Shown: one piece after another, positions 8,074-15,496 of the stretch
Numbering within the stretch: position 1 is the first letter of the stretch
How the letters are laid out: each line of letters begins with the position of its first letter
Program-made: the position numbers and the translations under genes
The notes under the pieces: generated by a model
Databases searched by the model: none
What the model saw: only the letters and a program-made list of their open reading frames with translations
Told to the model about the DNA's origin: nothing
NCBI GenBank assembly: GCA_002368795.1
Contig: DFFG01000064.1
Location: 14,154-47,835 of the forward strand
Origin: Eubacterium sp. UBA3782
GTDB lineage: Bacteria > Bacillota > Clostridia > Lachnospirales > Lachnospiraceae
DNA length: 33,682 bases
Direction: 5' to 3'

Positions 8074-8889
8074 TCATTCTCCGCCATTCACATAAGCGGC
8101 AAGCTCTGGGTTGCTGTCGATCACACTCTGGTACTGAGCGCCGATGTTGGCGATCAGATCCTTGACCTCAGCGGTCTCGGCAACGGACTGCAGATAGGCC
8201 ATCTGCTCCGGGCTGAGATCCTCGGTCGCGGTCAGCGTGCCATCCTCACCGGGAACAAGATACAGAGCGGTAAGGCCGGGGATGTAATCCTCGAAATCTG
8301 TATACTTGTAATGGTAGCATGCCAGAGCAACAACCTCTCCGTCTGCATATCCCGGATAGCTGTAGGTGTTGATCCAGTTGTAGGACTCTACGCCCTCGCT
8401 GGCTCCGGATTCGATCAGGCCGTTCAGATAATTCTCTGCTGCGGTCAGGACATCACCGTCCGAATAATCCATGGATGCGCCCTCGGGAATTGCCGGTGCC
8501 TCGACCTCAGGAACCTCTTCTGCCGGCTCCTCTTCAGACGATGCTGCCGTTTCTTCCTCAGAAGTGGAAGATGCTGCAGAAGACGCGGAGCTTGCAGATG
8601 CTGTTACGATCTCCGTAGCGGAAGAAGCGGAAACAGCTGCAGGAGTCGTCTCAGCCGCGGTCTGTTCAACAATATCTTCTGCCGAGGAAGCAGCTGCAAC
8701 TGCCTCGCCGCCCGCGTTCTTTGTTCCGGATCCGAAAAAGCCATTGCCCGCAACCGCACGGAAGACAAAGAATACGACCACGATCAGAACGACTACGATC
8801 GCGATGAGTTCAAAATATCTGAGGTTGTCGGAAATCCACTCAACGGTTGAATTACCGTCTTCATTTTTCTTTTTGTTTGTACCTGCCAT
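8074..8889 (-). CDS. Single-pass membrane protein with Ala/Ser/Glu-rich linker, unknown function
   Basis: I do not recognise this 271-residue protein. It has a charged cytoplasmic start (MAGTNKKKNEDGN), one transmembrane helix at about residues 29-47 (FELIAIVVVLIVVVFFVF), a low-complexity Ala/Ser/Glu/Val linker at roughly 60-135, and a folded C-terminal domain of about 130 residues. That domain includes ENYLNGLIESG, YPGYADGEVVALACYHYKY and YIPGLTALYLV, and resembles small exported NTF2- or cystatin-like domains of Clostridia without a firm match. The ATG has GGGGAG 6-8 nt upstream. It is first in the operon with rluF and ligA and has its own strong promoter. Confidence 0.75.
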   Translation of the reverse strand: MAGTNKKKNEDGNSTVEWISDNLRYFELIAIVVVLIVVVFFVFRAVAGNGFFGSGTKNAGGEAVAAASSAEDIVEQTAAETTPAAVSASSATEIVTASASSASSAASSTSEEETAASSEEEPAEEVPEVEAPAIPEGASMDYSDGDVLTAAENYLNGLIESGASEGVESYNWINTYSYPGYADGEVVALACYHYKYTDFEDYIPGLTALYLVPGEDGTLTATEDLSPEQMAYLQSVAETAEVKDLIANIGAQYQSVIDSNPELAAYVNGGE

Positions 8890-8933
8890 TGGTTACTCCC
8901 CTTTCTGGATGTAATCCCCCTATTAACTGTACC

Positions 8934-8962
8934 ATTATATCATCTTCACCGGCAGCTTGCAA
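8934..8962 (-). promoter_or_regulatory. Promoter of the membrane protein-rluF-ligA operon
   Basis: Minus-strand TTGCAA (8962-8957), 17-nt spacer, TATAAT (8939-8934). The -10 is perfect and the spacing ideal. Transcription would begin near 8927, about 38 nt before the ATG at 8889. Confidence 0.75.
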
Positions 8963-8987
8963 ACAATTCAGAAAAAGAGAGAAAACA

Positions 8988-9030
8988 AAGAGGCATGAGA
9001 TAAAGTGAAATCACTTTTCTCATGCCTCTT
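8988..9030 (-). terminator. Terminator of tRNA-Arg
   Basis: Arms AAGAGGCATGAGA (8988-9000) and TCTCATGCCTCTT (9018-9030) match perfectly around a 17-nt loop that can itself pair (AAGTGA/TCACTT). On the minus strand the stem is followed by a T-rich run (TTTGTTTTC). It begins 4 nt after the tRNA 3' end. Confidence 0.8.
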
Positions 9031-9034
9031 ACCG

Positions 9035-9107
9035 CACACCTGGAGGGATTCGAACCCCCGACACACGGTACCGGAAACCGTTGCTCTATCCCCTGAGCTA
9101 CAAGTGT
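9035..9107 (-). tRNA. tRNA-Arg (anticodon CCG)
   Basis: Folded by hand into a complete 73-nt cloverleaf. The acceptor stem is ACACTTG/CAGGTGT, the D-arm GCTC/GAGC, the anticodon stem ACGGT/ACCGT with loop TTCCGGT (anticodon CCG, codon CGG), the T-arm GGGGG-TTCGAAT-CCCTC, and the discriminator G. The 3' CCA is not encoded. It stands alone, with its own promoter (9160-9188) and terminator (8988-9030). Confidence 0.95.
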
Positions 9108-9159
9108 ATCTTTGCAGATCCGCGCATGCAAAGCACACGTTCATGTCCGCAACATAGGA

Positions 9160-9188
9160 ATAATACCACAGGTATGGTCAATTGTCAA
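9160..9188 (-). promoter_or_regulatory. Promoter of tRNA-Arg
   Basis: Minus-strand TTGACA (9188-9183), 17-nt spacer, TATTAT (9165-9160). Initiation would fall near 9153, leaving a leader of about 45 nt before the tRNA 5' end at 9107. Confidence 0.75.
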
Positions 9189-9208
9189 ATCCAAAACGTA
9201 TGCTCCAG

Positions 9209-9288
9209 GCTTCCGCTTTGTATGGATCAGGTTTCCGCTTTGTATGGATCAGACTCCCGCTTTACATGGATCAGGCTCCCGCTTCTCC
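9209..9288. repeat. Tandem 22-bp repeat, three full units and a partial
   Basis: Units at 9209-9230, 9231-9252 and 9253-9274 share the core CCGCTTTRYATGGATCAG, and a fourth partial unit (GCTCCCGCTTCTCC) runs to 9288. Units 1 and 2 differ at one base; unit 3 has drifted. An inverted copy of the unit edge (AAGCGGGAGCC) lies at 9341-9351. The array is in the gene-free stretch (9108-9495) upstream of tRNA-Arg. Confidence 0.85.
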
Positions 9289-9373
9289 GACCTTCTTTTT
9301 GGAGCTTACGCTTTTTATGGCGCCATCCGCAGCCTTAAAAAAGCGGGAGCCTTGTCTTTAACATGTGCATCGA

Positions 9374-9445
9374 AACACTTCGTCATCCCTGCTGCAGCTC
9401 AAATGTGTTTAGGAACACCTCATCATTCCTGCTGCAGCCCACAGG
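9374..9445. repeat. Degenerate 40-bp direct repeat
   Basis: AACACTTCGTCATCCCTGCT begins at 9374 and AACACCTCATCATTCCTGCT at 9414, both continuing GCAGC(T/C)CA. The period is 40 nt and about 27 of 32 positions agree. It lies next to the 22-bp array, so the whole 9.2-9.45 kb stretch is repeat-derived. Open frames crossing it have no ribosome site and run antisense into the DUF5688 gene. Confidence 0.65.
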
Positions 9446-9495
9446 ATGGCCACCGTCTTTCCATGGAAACGGCCTTGCCCGTGCTAAGCTTTGTC

Positions 9496-10380
9496 TTATA
9501 CTGTCTGGATATGTCCGCCGGAATAATAGTAGGCGTGATCACTCAGAACCTCTGCAGGGTCAACTTCGGTTGCATTTACTCTGCGGATCAGACTGTCCAG
9601 CTCATCCCTTGTGATCTCTCCCCGATCCGGCAGGATCAGCCATTCATGTATGCTGCTTGGCAGGATATAATAGGCCGGTACCTGCAGTGATTTCTCGATG
9701 AAGAAGGGGATCAGCGGATAAGCCATGCACACGGATCCATACCACCGCTCCCGGTTTGACAAAAGATACAGTCTCCCTTCGGTCTGCCAGTCCGGACCGC
9801 TGATCCCTGCCTGCTCCTGCATCTCACAGAGCACGCTGCCAAGGCTTCGAAAGAAGGGATCCTTTTGTTCCATCGTGTTTTTCCAGGCTGTATCCATGAC
9901 CTCTTCCTCTGTGACATGCCAACGCTGCACCAGTTCCCTGGTCACCTGGGCAGAGCCTCCCGGCGCCCAGTCGCCGATCTGGATATAGCAAACGATGGCC
10001 AGATCCATCCAGCTTCTGCAGGGTACATTTTTAAGCAGCTCTTCATTTGCCGTCCGGTTGATCAGCCGGCAGAAGATACGGTTGCGGATCCCCTCAAAGG
10101 AGCTGAGATCCAGCCGGATCCCATCTGTCTTCTCCTTCCCCTTCTTCAGCTGCCCCAGCACAAATTCTGCAAGGCCGTCATACGTACCTGCACGTTTATA
10201 TTCCAGAAAAATGTCTTCCAGCGTGATCGTCGGCGAGAGCGCTCCCGGCGGCAGCATCAGTGTGATCGCCTCCTTTCTCCCGCTGTTGATCTTTTGCACA
10301 AAGGTAATGCAGATCTTCTCTTCCCTGGCTTTGCATCTGAGCTCTTCCGTAAAAACCTGCTTAAATTCTTCGAATTCCAT
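9496..10380 (-). CDS. DUF5688 family protein
   Basis: A 294-residue soluble protein beginning MEFEEFKQVFTEELRCKARE and continuing with LEDIFLEYKRAGTYDGLAEFVLGQLKKGK and RLINRTANEELLKNVPCRSWMDLAIVCYI. This order is what I recall for the DUF5688 proteins widespread in Lachnospiraceae, whose function is unknown. The C-terminal half has YLLSNRERWYGSVCMAYP and YILPSSIHEWLILPD, which look like a compact alpha/beta domain. I chose the ATG at 10380 because AGGAG lies 9 nt upstream and homology begins there; the frame stays open to 10509 without a ribosome site. It appears to be a single-gene unit. Confidence 0.75.
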   Translation of the reverse strand: MEFEEFKQVFTEELRCKAREEKICITFVQKINSGRKEAITLMLPPGALSPTITLEDIFLEYKRAGTYDGLAEFVLGQLKKGKEKTDGIRLDLSSFEGIRNRIFCRLINRTANEELLKNVPCRSWMDLAIVCYIQIGDWAPGGSAQVTRELVQRWHVTEEEVMDTAWKNTMEQKDPFFRSLGSVLCEMQEQAGISGPDWQTEGRLYLLSNRERWYGSVCMAYPLIPFFIEKSLQVPAYYILPSSIHEWLILPDRGEITRDELDSLIRRVNATEVDPAEVLSDHAYYYSGGHIQTV

Positions 10381-10664
10381 ATGCTTCTTCTCCTGTCTGT
10401 TTTTTGGCGCATAAAAGCAGGACCCTCCCCGCCATATATGCGAAAATGGTCTGTCACAAACAGGAAAATGAAAATGAGAAAAAACAGAACGTAAAAGGCA
10501 GATGCCCACAGAGAAAGCTGCTTATGCATCCGTGCGCATCAAAACAGGAACGCCAGAGCGCTCTTGAGATGGACGGCACAGCCCGAATGTGCCAACACGC
10601 TGTTCTGTTCCGGTCTGGAAAGCAGCTGCCCGAACGGACAGCAGGCAAAGAAATGATACAAGGG

Positions 10665-10688
10665 CCTGCCGCAGCTGACTGCGGCAGG
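10665..10688 (-). terminator. Terminator of efp
   Basis: A perfect 10-bp hairpin, CCTGCCGCAG (10665-10674) and CTGCGGCAGG (10679-10688), with a CTGA loop, lies 44 nt after the efp stop. The following minus-strand sequence (CCCTTGTATCATTTCTTT) is only moderately T-rich. The rest of the 10381-10731 gap shows no convincing gene. Confidence 0.65.
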
Positions 10689-10731
10689 TCCGTAAATTCT
10701 TGTCTTGAGATATCAGAACTCTATAAAATCA

Positions 10732-11295
10732 TCAGACACGCTTGAGATATTCACCTGTTCTGGTATCGATCTGAACTACGTCGCCCTGGTTGACGAACAG
10801 CGGAACGCTGATCTGTGCACCAGTCTCGACCGTGGCCGGCTTGGAAGCGCCCTGTGCCGTATTGCCGGCAAAGCCCGGCTCGGTCTCGGTAATCTCAAGC
10901 TCAACAAACAGAGGAGCCTCGACTGCGAATACACTGCCGTTGTAGGAGTTGAGCTTGACCATCTCGTTCTCCTTGACGAACTTCAGGGAATCTCCTACTG
11001 TCTCGTTGTTAACTGCGATCTGGTCGAAGGTCTCGGTGTCCATGAAGTAGAACAGATCACCGTCATTGTAGAGATACTGCATCTCCTTGCGGTCGATCCT
11101 GGCTGCCGGGAACTTCTCGGTCGGACGGAAGGTCTTCTCGACGACGCCGCCATTGATCACATCTTTCAGTTTCGTTCTTACAAAGGCAGCACCTTTACCG
11201 GGTTTTACGTGCTGAAACTCGATAACCTGCACGACCTTACCTTCAATCTCCAGGGTAATTCCATTTCTGAAATCGCCAGCTGATACATCTGCCAT
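10732..11295 (-). CDS. efp: Translation elongation factor P
   Basis: A 187-residue EF-P with its three domains: an N-terminal KOW-like domain carrying VKPGKGAAFVRTK with Lys34 at the tip, the central OB domain (FMDTETFDQIAV), and the C-terminal OB domain (VELEITETEPG...TGAQISVPLFVNQGDVVQIDTRTGEYLKRV). EF-P binds between the ribosomal P and E sites and relieves stalling at polyproline stretches. The GKG tip is the normal bacterial form; no modification enzyme is seen in the window. The ATG has AAAGGAGG 9 nt upstream, and a strong promoter lies at 11348-11376. It is transcribed alone. Confidence 0.98.
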   Translation of the reverse strand: MADVSAGDFRNGITLEIEGKVVQVIEFQHVKPGKGAAFVRTKLKDVINGGVVEKTFRPTEKFPAARIDRKEMQYLYNDGDLFYFMDTETFDQIAVNNETVGDSLKFVKENEMVKLNSYNGSVFAVEAPLFVELEITETEPGFAGNTAQGASKPATVETGAQISVPLFVNQGDVVQIDTRTGEYLKRV

Positions 11296-11347
11296 TCTGA
11301 TGTTCCTCCTTTATATGCGTGTCTGTACTATGACATAATCTCCGTTT

Positions 11348-11376
11348 ATTCTATATTATTTCGTTTCCAATTTCAA
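11348..11376 (-). promoter_or_regulatory. Promoter of efp
   Basis: Minus-strand TTGAAA (11376-11371), 17-nt spacer, TAGAAT (11353-11348). Initiation falls near 11341, leaving a leader of about 45 nt that ends in AAAGGAGG. Confidence 0.65.
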
Positions 11377-11486
11377 CAGTAAACTTTTGCGGGCAGGCTC
11401 TCCTGCAAATTGCCAGCATCCGGTCTTACCGCTCTGTGACCAAAATACCCTGGCATGCAGGCTCTCTTTCTGACTATGCCGTTGCC

Positions 11487-12848
11487 TTACCTCTCCGCGA
11501 TCGGAATATACTCTGTGGGCTCACAGATATTCATATACGCGGGACGTATGATCTTGTCGACGTTGATCAGCTCCTCCATCCGGTGTGCGCTCCAGCCCAC
11601 GATCCTTGCGCAGGCAAAGATCGGCGTATAGAGTTCTATGGGAAGATCCAGCATGCTGTAAACAAAGCCGCTGTAAAAGTCGACGTTCGCGCTGACGCCC
11701 TTGTAGATATGCCGTTCCTCACCAATGATCTTTGGCGCCAGCTGCTCGACCAGTGCATACATCCTGTAATCTTTTTCCCTGCCCTTTTCCACCGCCAGCT
11801 TTTCAACGAAGCTGCGGAAAATAAGCGCTCTGGGATCCGAGATGGAATAGACGGCATGGCCCATTCCATAGATCAGGCCCTTGTGATCGAAGGCTTCCTT
11901 GTGGAGAAGCTTGCGCAGATAGTCGGCAACGGCCTCCTCGTCCGTGGCATCCCTGACGTTTTTCTTCAGGTCATCAAACATCTGGACGACCTTTATGTTG
12001 GCGCCGCCATGCTTCGGCCCTTTTAGTGAACCTAGTGCCGCTGCCATAGTCGAATAGGTGTCTGTCCCGGAGGAAGTCACCACATGGGTCGTAAAGGTCG
12101 AGTTGTTTCCTCCGCCATGCTCCATATGCAGGACCAGAGCCAGATCCAGAACCTTGGCTTCGAGCTCCGTATATTTCTTGTCCGGGCGCAGCATCCGCAG
12201 GATATTTTCTGCCTGGGACAGCCGGCTGGATGGATTGTGGATATACAGACTTTTTCCGCGGATATAGTGATTGTACGCCTGGTATCCGTAGACCGACAGC
12301 ATCGGAAAGACCGAGATCAGGTTCAGACACTGCCGCAAAACGTTTGGAAGGGAGATGTCATCCGCCTGCCTGTCATAGGAATAGAGGGTCAAAACACTTC
12401 GGGATAAGGTATTCATCATATCCTGGCTCGGCGCTTTCATGACAACATCCCGGACAAAATTCTTTGGCAGGGACCGCTGCCGCTTTAGGATCTGCTTGAA
12501 ATCCTCCAGCTCCTGCATAGTGGGCAGCTTTCCGAAGATCAGAAGGTACGTCGTTTCCGCAAAGCCATAGCGTTTTTCCTCTACAAACCCTTTGGTCAGG
12601 TCGTTGATATTGATCCCGCGGTAATACAGCTCACCCGGGATCGGCACCCGCTTTCCATCTTCCGCTTTGAAAGAAAGGATCGCCGATACATTCGTCAATC
12701 CGGCGCGTACACCCTGGCCATCCAGGTCGCGGAGCCCCTTCTTTACCTCATACTGCCTGTATAAAGAGGCTTCTATGCTGGAATTCTCCTGGCAGAGCTC
12801 GGCCAGTGCCACGATCTCAGGCGTGATCTTAGTCTGAAAATTGGTCAT
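11487..12848 (-). CDS. gltA: Citrate synthase (citrate/2-methylcitrate synthase family)
   Basis: A 453-residue type of citrate synthase found in Clostridia, condensing oxaloacetate and acetyl-CoA to feed glutamate synthesis. Catalytic regions: HMEHGGGNNSTFTTHV near residue 242, GMGHAVYSISDPR near 326, and NVDFYSG near 387 with the catalytic Asp. WSAHRMEE near the C-terminus is the usual CoA/citrate-binding part. The N-terminal extension of about 40 residues is typical of this branch. AAAGGAGG precedes the ATG by 8 nt. No aconitase or isocitrate dehydrogenase is adjacent, so context does not settle citrate against 2-methylcitrate. It may be transcribed from the 12849-13030 gap, where a possible TTGACA stands at 13017-13012 with a poor -10. 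Confidence 0.9.
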   Translation of the reverse strand: MTNFQTKITPEIVALAELCQENSSIEASLYRQYEVKKGLRDLDGQGVRAGLTNVSAILSFKAEDGKRVPIPGELYYRGININDLTKGFVEEKRYGFAETTYLLIFGKLPTMQELEDFKQILKRQRSLPKNFVRDVVMKAPSQDMMNTLSRSVLTLYSYDRQADDISLPNVLRQCLNLISVFPMLSVYGYQAYNHYIRGKSLYIHNPSSRLSQAENILRMLRPDKKYTELEAKVLDLALVLHMEHGGGNNSTFTTHVVTSSGTDTYSTMAAALGSLKGPKHGGANIKVVQMFDDLKKNVRDATDEEAVADYLRKLLHKEAFDHKGLIYGMGHAVYSISDPRALIFRSFVEKLAVEKGREKDYRMYALVEQLAPKIIGEERHIYKGVSANVDFYSGFVYSMLDLPIELYTPIFACARIVGWSAHRMEELINVDKIIRPAYMNICEPTEYIPIAER

Positions 12849-13033
12849 CTTTGCGTCCTCCTTTTACCTGTTCCTTCTGCTTCTCACCAATCGCATCTTC
12901 CCCCGTCTGCTGATTTCTATCGATCCATATAGGATCCATACTGCTCTACTGATGCTGCCTGTGTATCTCTTTGCTTCCGCAGGACTGCACTTCACTTTCC
13001 TGTGCCTGCGATGTCAAAACGTCCCTAATACCA

Positions 13034-13077
13034 GAAGGATCCCGGACGCTCGTTATGCGGAGTATCCGGGATCCTTC
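13034..13077 (-). terminator. Hairpin terminator after alaA
   Basis: Arms GAAGGATCCCGGA (13034-13046) and TCCGGGATCCTTC (13065-13077) match over 13 bp around an 18-nt loop. The hairpin begins 24 nt after the alaA stop. The downstream minus-strand sequence (TGGTATTAGGG) is not a good T-run, so termination may be partial and read into citrate synthase. Confidence 0.6.
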
Positions 13078-13101
13078 CATAAAAGCCTGTCTGAAATTGT
13101 A

Positions 13102-14316
13102 TTACTGCTCATATGTTGACAGGAAATCTGCCAGCTTGTCCGCTGCCTGGCGGAGGGTCCTCCGGTGAGGCAGGTAGACAATACGGAAATGATCCGGCTC
13201 GATCCAGTTAAAGCCCGTGCCCTGTACGACCAGCACCTGCTTTTCATGCAGGAAATCATAGGCAAACTGCATATCGTCCGTAATGTTGAACTTCTTTACA
13301 TCGATCTTCGGGAAGATGTAGAAAGCTGCCTTTGGCTTTACCACACTGATTCCCGGGATGTCCTTCAGGGCATCGTAGATAAAGTTTCTCTGCTCATAAA
13401 CTCTGCCGCCGGGTACCAGGTACTCATTGACACTCTGGTAGCCGCCCAGGGCCGTCTGCACGATCGACTGTGCCGGTACATTGGAGCACAGACGCATGTT
13501 GGAGAGCATGTTGATTCCCTCCATATAGTCCTTGCCAAGCTTTTTATTGCCCGTAATGACCATCCAGCCGACACGGAAGCCTGCGACCATATGGGACTTG
13601 GACAGGCCCGAGAAGGTAACGCAGAACAGATCCGGTGCCAGAGAAGCGATGCAGGTGTGCTTGTACTCATCCATGACCAGACGGTCGTAGATCTCATCAG
13701 CAAAAATCATCAGCTGATGCTCCCTTGCCACCCTCACGATCTCCATCAGGATCTCTTTTGAATAAACTGCTCCGGTGGGATTGTTGGGATTGATTACGAC
13801 AATGGCTTTGGTCTTGTCCGTGATCTTTGACTCGATATCCTGGATATCCGGATACCACTCGCTCTCTTCATCGCAGATATAGTGAACGACCTTGCCTCCG
13901 GCCAGCGTTGCGCAGGCCGTCCAGAGCGGGTAATCCGGTGCCGGGATAAGGATCTCATCACCGTTGTCCAGAAGAGCGCTCATGGCAAGATTGATCAGCT
14001 CACTGACACCGTTGCCGGTATAAATATCACTGACGGCAAGATTCGGCAGATTCTTGAGCTGGTAGTACTGCATGATCGCTTTTCTTGCCGAGAACATGCC
14101 CCGGGAATCCGAATAGCCTTCGCAGTCTCTGACATTGCTGATGATATCGTATATGACCTCATCGGGAGCAGTAAATCCAAAGGCTGCAGGATTGCCGATG
14201 TTCAGCTTCAGGATTTTTTTTCCTTCTTCTTCCATACGGGCTGCTTCTGCAACGACGGGTCCTCTCACATCGTACAGAACATTATCCAGCTTCGATGACT
14301 TGTTAAATTTACGCAT
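13102..14316 (-). CDS. alaA: Alanine (glutamate-pyruvate) aminotransferase, AlaA type
   Basis: A 404-residue fold-type I PLP aminotransferase, almost collinear with E. coli AlaA: KSSKLDNVLYDVRGPVVAEA at the N-terminus, LNIGNPAAFGF, GYSDSRGMFSARKAIMQYYQ, PDYPLWTA, NPNNPTGAVYSKE, FADEIYD, and the PLP Schiff-base Lys in SGLSKSHMVAGFRVGW near residue 240. It makes alanine from pyruvate and glutamate. The C-terminal GTGFNWIEPDHFRIVYLP holds the Arg that binds the substrate carboxylate. GGAGG precedes the ATG by 8 nt. It has its own promoter (14352-14380) and is insulated from the upstream nrdR unit by the terminator at 14405-14438. Confidence 0.93.
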   Translation of the reverse strand: MRKFNKSSKLDNVLYDVRGPVVAEAARMEEEGKKILKLNIGNPAAFGFTAPDEVIYDIISNVRDCEGYSDSRGMFSARKAIMQYYQLKNLPNLAVSDIYTGNGVSELINLAMSALLDNGDEILIPAPDYPLWTACATLAGGKVVHYICDEESEWYPDIQDIESKITDKTKAIVVINPNNPTGAVYSKEILMEIVRVAREHQLMIFADEIYDRLVMDEYKHTCIASLAPDLFCVTFSGLSKSHMVAGFRVGWMVITGNKKLGKDYMEGINMLSNMRLCSNVPAQSIVQTALGGYQSVNEYLVPGGRVYEQRNFIYDALKDIPGISVVKPKAAFYIFPKIDVKKFNITDDMQFAYDFLHEKQVLVVQGTGFNWIEPDHFRIVYLPHRRTLRQAADKLADFLSTYEQ

Positions 14317-14351
14317 AACAGCTGCCTCCGGATAAACATATTTTAAATCAC

Positions 14352-14380
14352 ATCATACCACCCGGTTATGATTTTTGCAA
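14352..14380 (-). promoter_or_regulatory. Promoter of alaA
   Basis: Minus-strand TTGCAA (14380-14375), 17-nt spacer, TATGAT (14357-14352). Initiation is near 14345, about 28 nt before the ATG. Confidence 0.7.
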
Positions 14381-14404
14381 CTTATGAAAACAATGAACAC
14401 AAAT

Positions 14405-14438
14405 AAAATGCAGGATCCTGATATCGATCCTGCATTTT
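14405..14438. terminator. Bidirectional terminator after the nrdR/transposase-remnant unit
   Basis: AAAATGCAGGATC (14405-14417) and GATCCTGCATTTT (14426-14438) form a perfect 13-bp stem with an 8-nt loop. Both ends carry A/T runs. It lies 27 nt after the stop of the transposase-like ORF and upstream of the alaA promoter. Confidence 0.85.
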
Positions 14439-14465
14439 TTATATCAATTTGCTATGGCAAAAGCC

Positions 14466-14951
14466 TCAGGAGCCTTTCACCAGTCTTCTGGCAGCCGCTT
14501 TCAGCCGCGGATTCTCCAGGATCAGACCGGTCAGTTCTCCCAGGCATTCCTCCAGCAGATCAACGCCGGAAGCTTCTCTGTACGCATCATTCCTGTTCCG
14601 GAACCGCCGGAAGGTATTTGTGCTGAAGGGCTGCTGGTCATATACTGTGGTATGCAGCGCGTACTGGTAGCGCACATCAAAATTGATGGTCTCGATGATC
14701 TCCTCATCGTTCAGATCAAACATCCGCTCCAGCAGCAGTCCGCCGACGATGATGTTTACCGGCGTGTTGGGCCTGGAGGCCTCTCTCCCGCTGTACAGGA
14801 CGGCAAACCGGCTTTCATCGATCTTCGGAAAGATCTCATCCCCGAAGACCTTTGCCCAGGATTTGTCCAGCAGCCGCATTTCACGCTCGCTAAGCTGGTT
14901 CAGGGTGTCATAAAAAGACATCTGCTGGTAGGTATTCTTGACAAAAGCCAT
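14466..14951 (-). pseudogene. IS1182-type transposase, N-terminal domain only
   Basis: A 161-residue ORF that reads cleanly from ATG to stop. It begins MAFVKNTYQQMSFYDTLNQL and contains DESRFAVLYSGREASRPNTPVNIIVGGLLLER and DVRYQYALHTTVYDQQPFSTNTFRRFRNR. This is the N-terminal (DUF772-like) DNA-binding part of IS1182/IS4-related transposases, normally about 450-550 residues with a DDE catalytic domain. Nothing of the catalytic domain follows; instead there is a stop and a strong terminator. It starts 20 bp after the nrdR stop on the same strand, so it is probably co-transcribed. It is either a truncated relic or a domesticated DNA-binding protein; the open frame and tidy terminator make the second worth considering. 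Confidence 0.75.
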
Positions 14952-14971
14952 TGCTCTATCCTCATTTGCGC

Positions 14972-15421
14972 TCAGACAAGAAGCTTCTTCAGCTCATCCA
15001 TGAAGGTATTGACGTCCTTGAATTCTCTGTAAACAGAAGCAAAACGGACGTAGGCGACCGGATCCAGATCCTTCAGCCGGTCCATGACCATTGAACCGAT
15101 CTCTGTACTGGGGATCTCTTTTTCCTCCCGGTTGAAGATCTCCACCTCCACACTGTCAACAAGGTCGTTCATCGCCTGGACAGAGACCTTTCTCTTTCGG
15201 CATGCCAGCATGACACCGTTGAAGATCTTGTTCCGGTCATATTTTTCTCTGCTCAGATCCTTTTTTACGACCATAACGGGGATCGACTCGATCTTCTCAT
15301 AGGTCGTAAAGCGCTTACCGCAGCTGTCGCAGACCCTTCTTCTACGGATCGAGTTATCCTCATCCACCGGTCTTGAATCAACTACTCTGGTATTATCCTT
15401 ATTGCAATATGGACATTTCAT
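14972..15421 (-). CDS. nrdR: Transcriptional repressor NrdR
   Basis: A 149-residue NrdR, the repressor of ribonucleotide reductase genes that senses ATP/dATP. The N-terminal zinc ribbon has CPYCNKDNTRVVDSRPVDED and CDSCGKRFTTYE. The ATP-cone follows from about residue 49 (VVKKDLSREKYDRNKIFNGVMLACRKR) to 139 (YVRFASVYREFKDVNTFM). The length is typical. No nrd genes or clear NrdR boxes were found in the window, so its targets lie elsewhere. The ribosome site is modest (GGAG, 9 nt before ATG). It lies 75 bp after the SPFH gene. Confidence 0.97.
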   Translation of the reverse strand: MKCPYCNKDNTRVVDSRPVDEDNSIRRRRVCDSCGKRFTTYEKIESIPVMVVKKDLSREKYDRNKIFNGVMLACRKRKVSVQAMNDLVDSVEVEIFNREEKEIPSTEIGSMVMDRLKDLDPVAYVRFASVYREFKDVNTFMDELKKLLV

Positions 15422-15496
15422 AAATATATGCTCCGTAGTCTGTTTTTTTATCTTTCAGGCATGCCGAGCCTTCGGCAGATCCTGCATCTTCGCTTC

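Noticed and set aside
9209..9288. CRISPR array
   Set aside because: The 22-bp units abut directly with no spacers, and no cas gene is present.
9112..9690. Plus-strand ORF of 192 codons through the repeats
   Set aside because: No ribosome site, composed of the 22-bp and 40-bp repeats and then antisense to the DUF5688 gene.
10400..10529. Possible small membrane peptide (MHKQLSLWASAFYVLFF...) on the minus strand
   Set aside because: Strongly hydrophobic start, but no ribosome site before its ATG and the frame runs on out of phase into the DUF5688 gene.
13012..13017. TTGACA upstream of citrate synthase
   Set aside because: The sequence 17 nt further on (TGAAGT) is a poor -10, and the site is more than 160 nt from the ATG.
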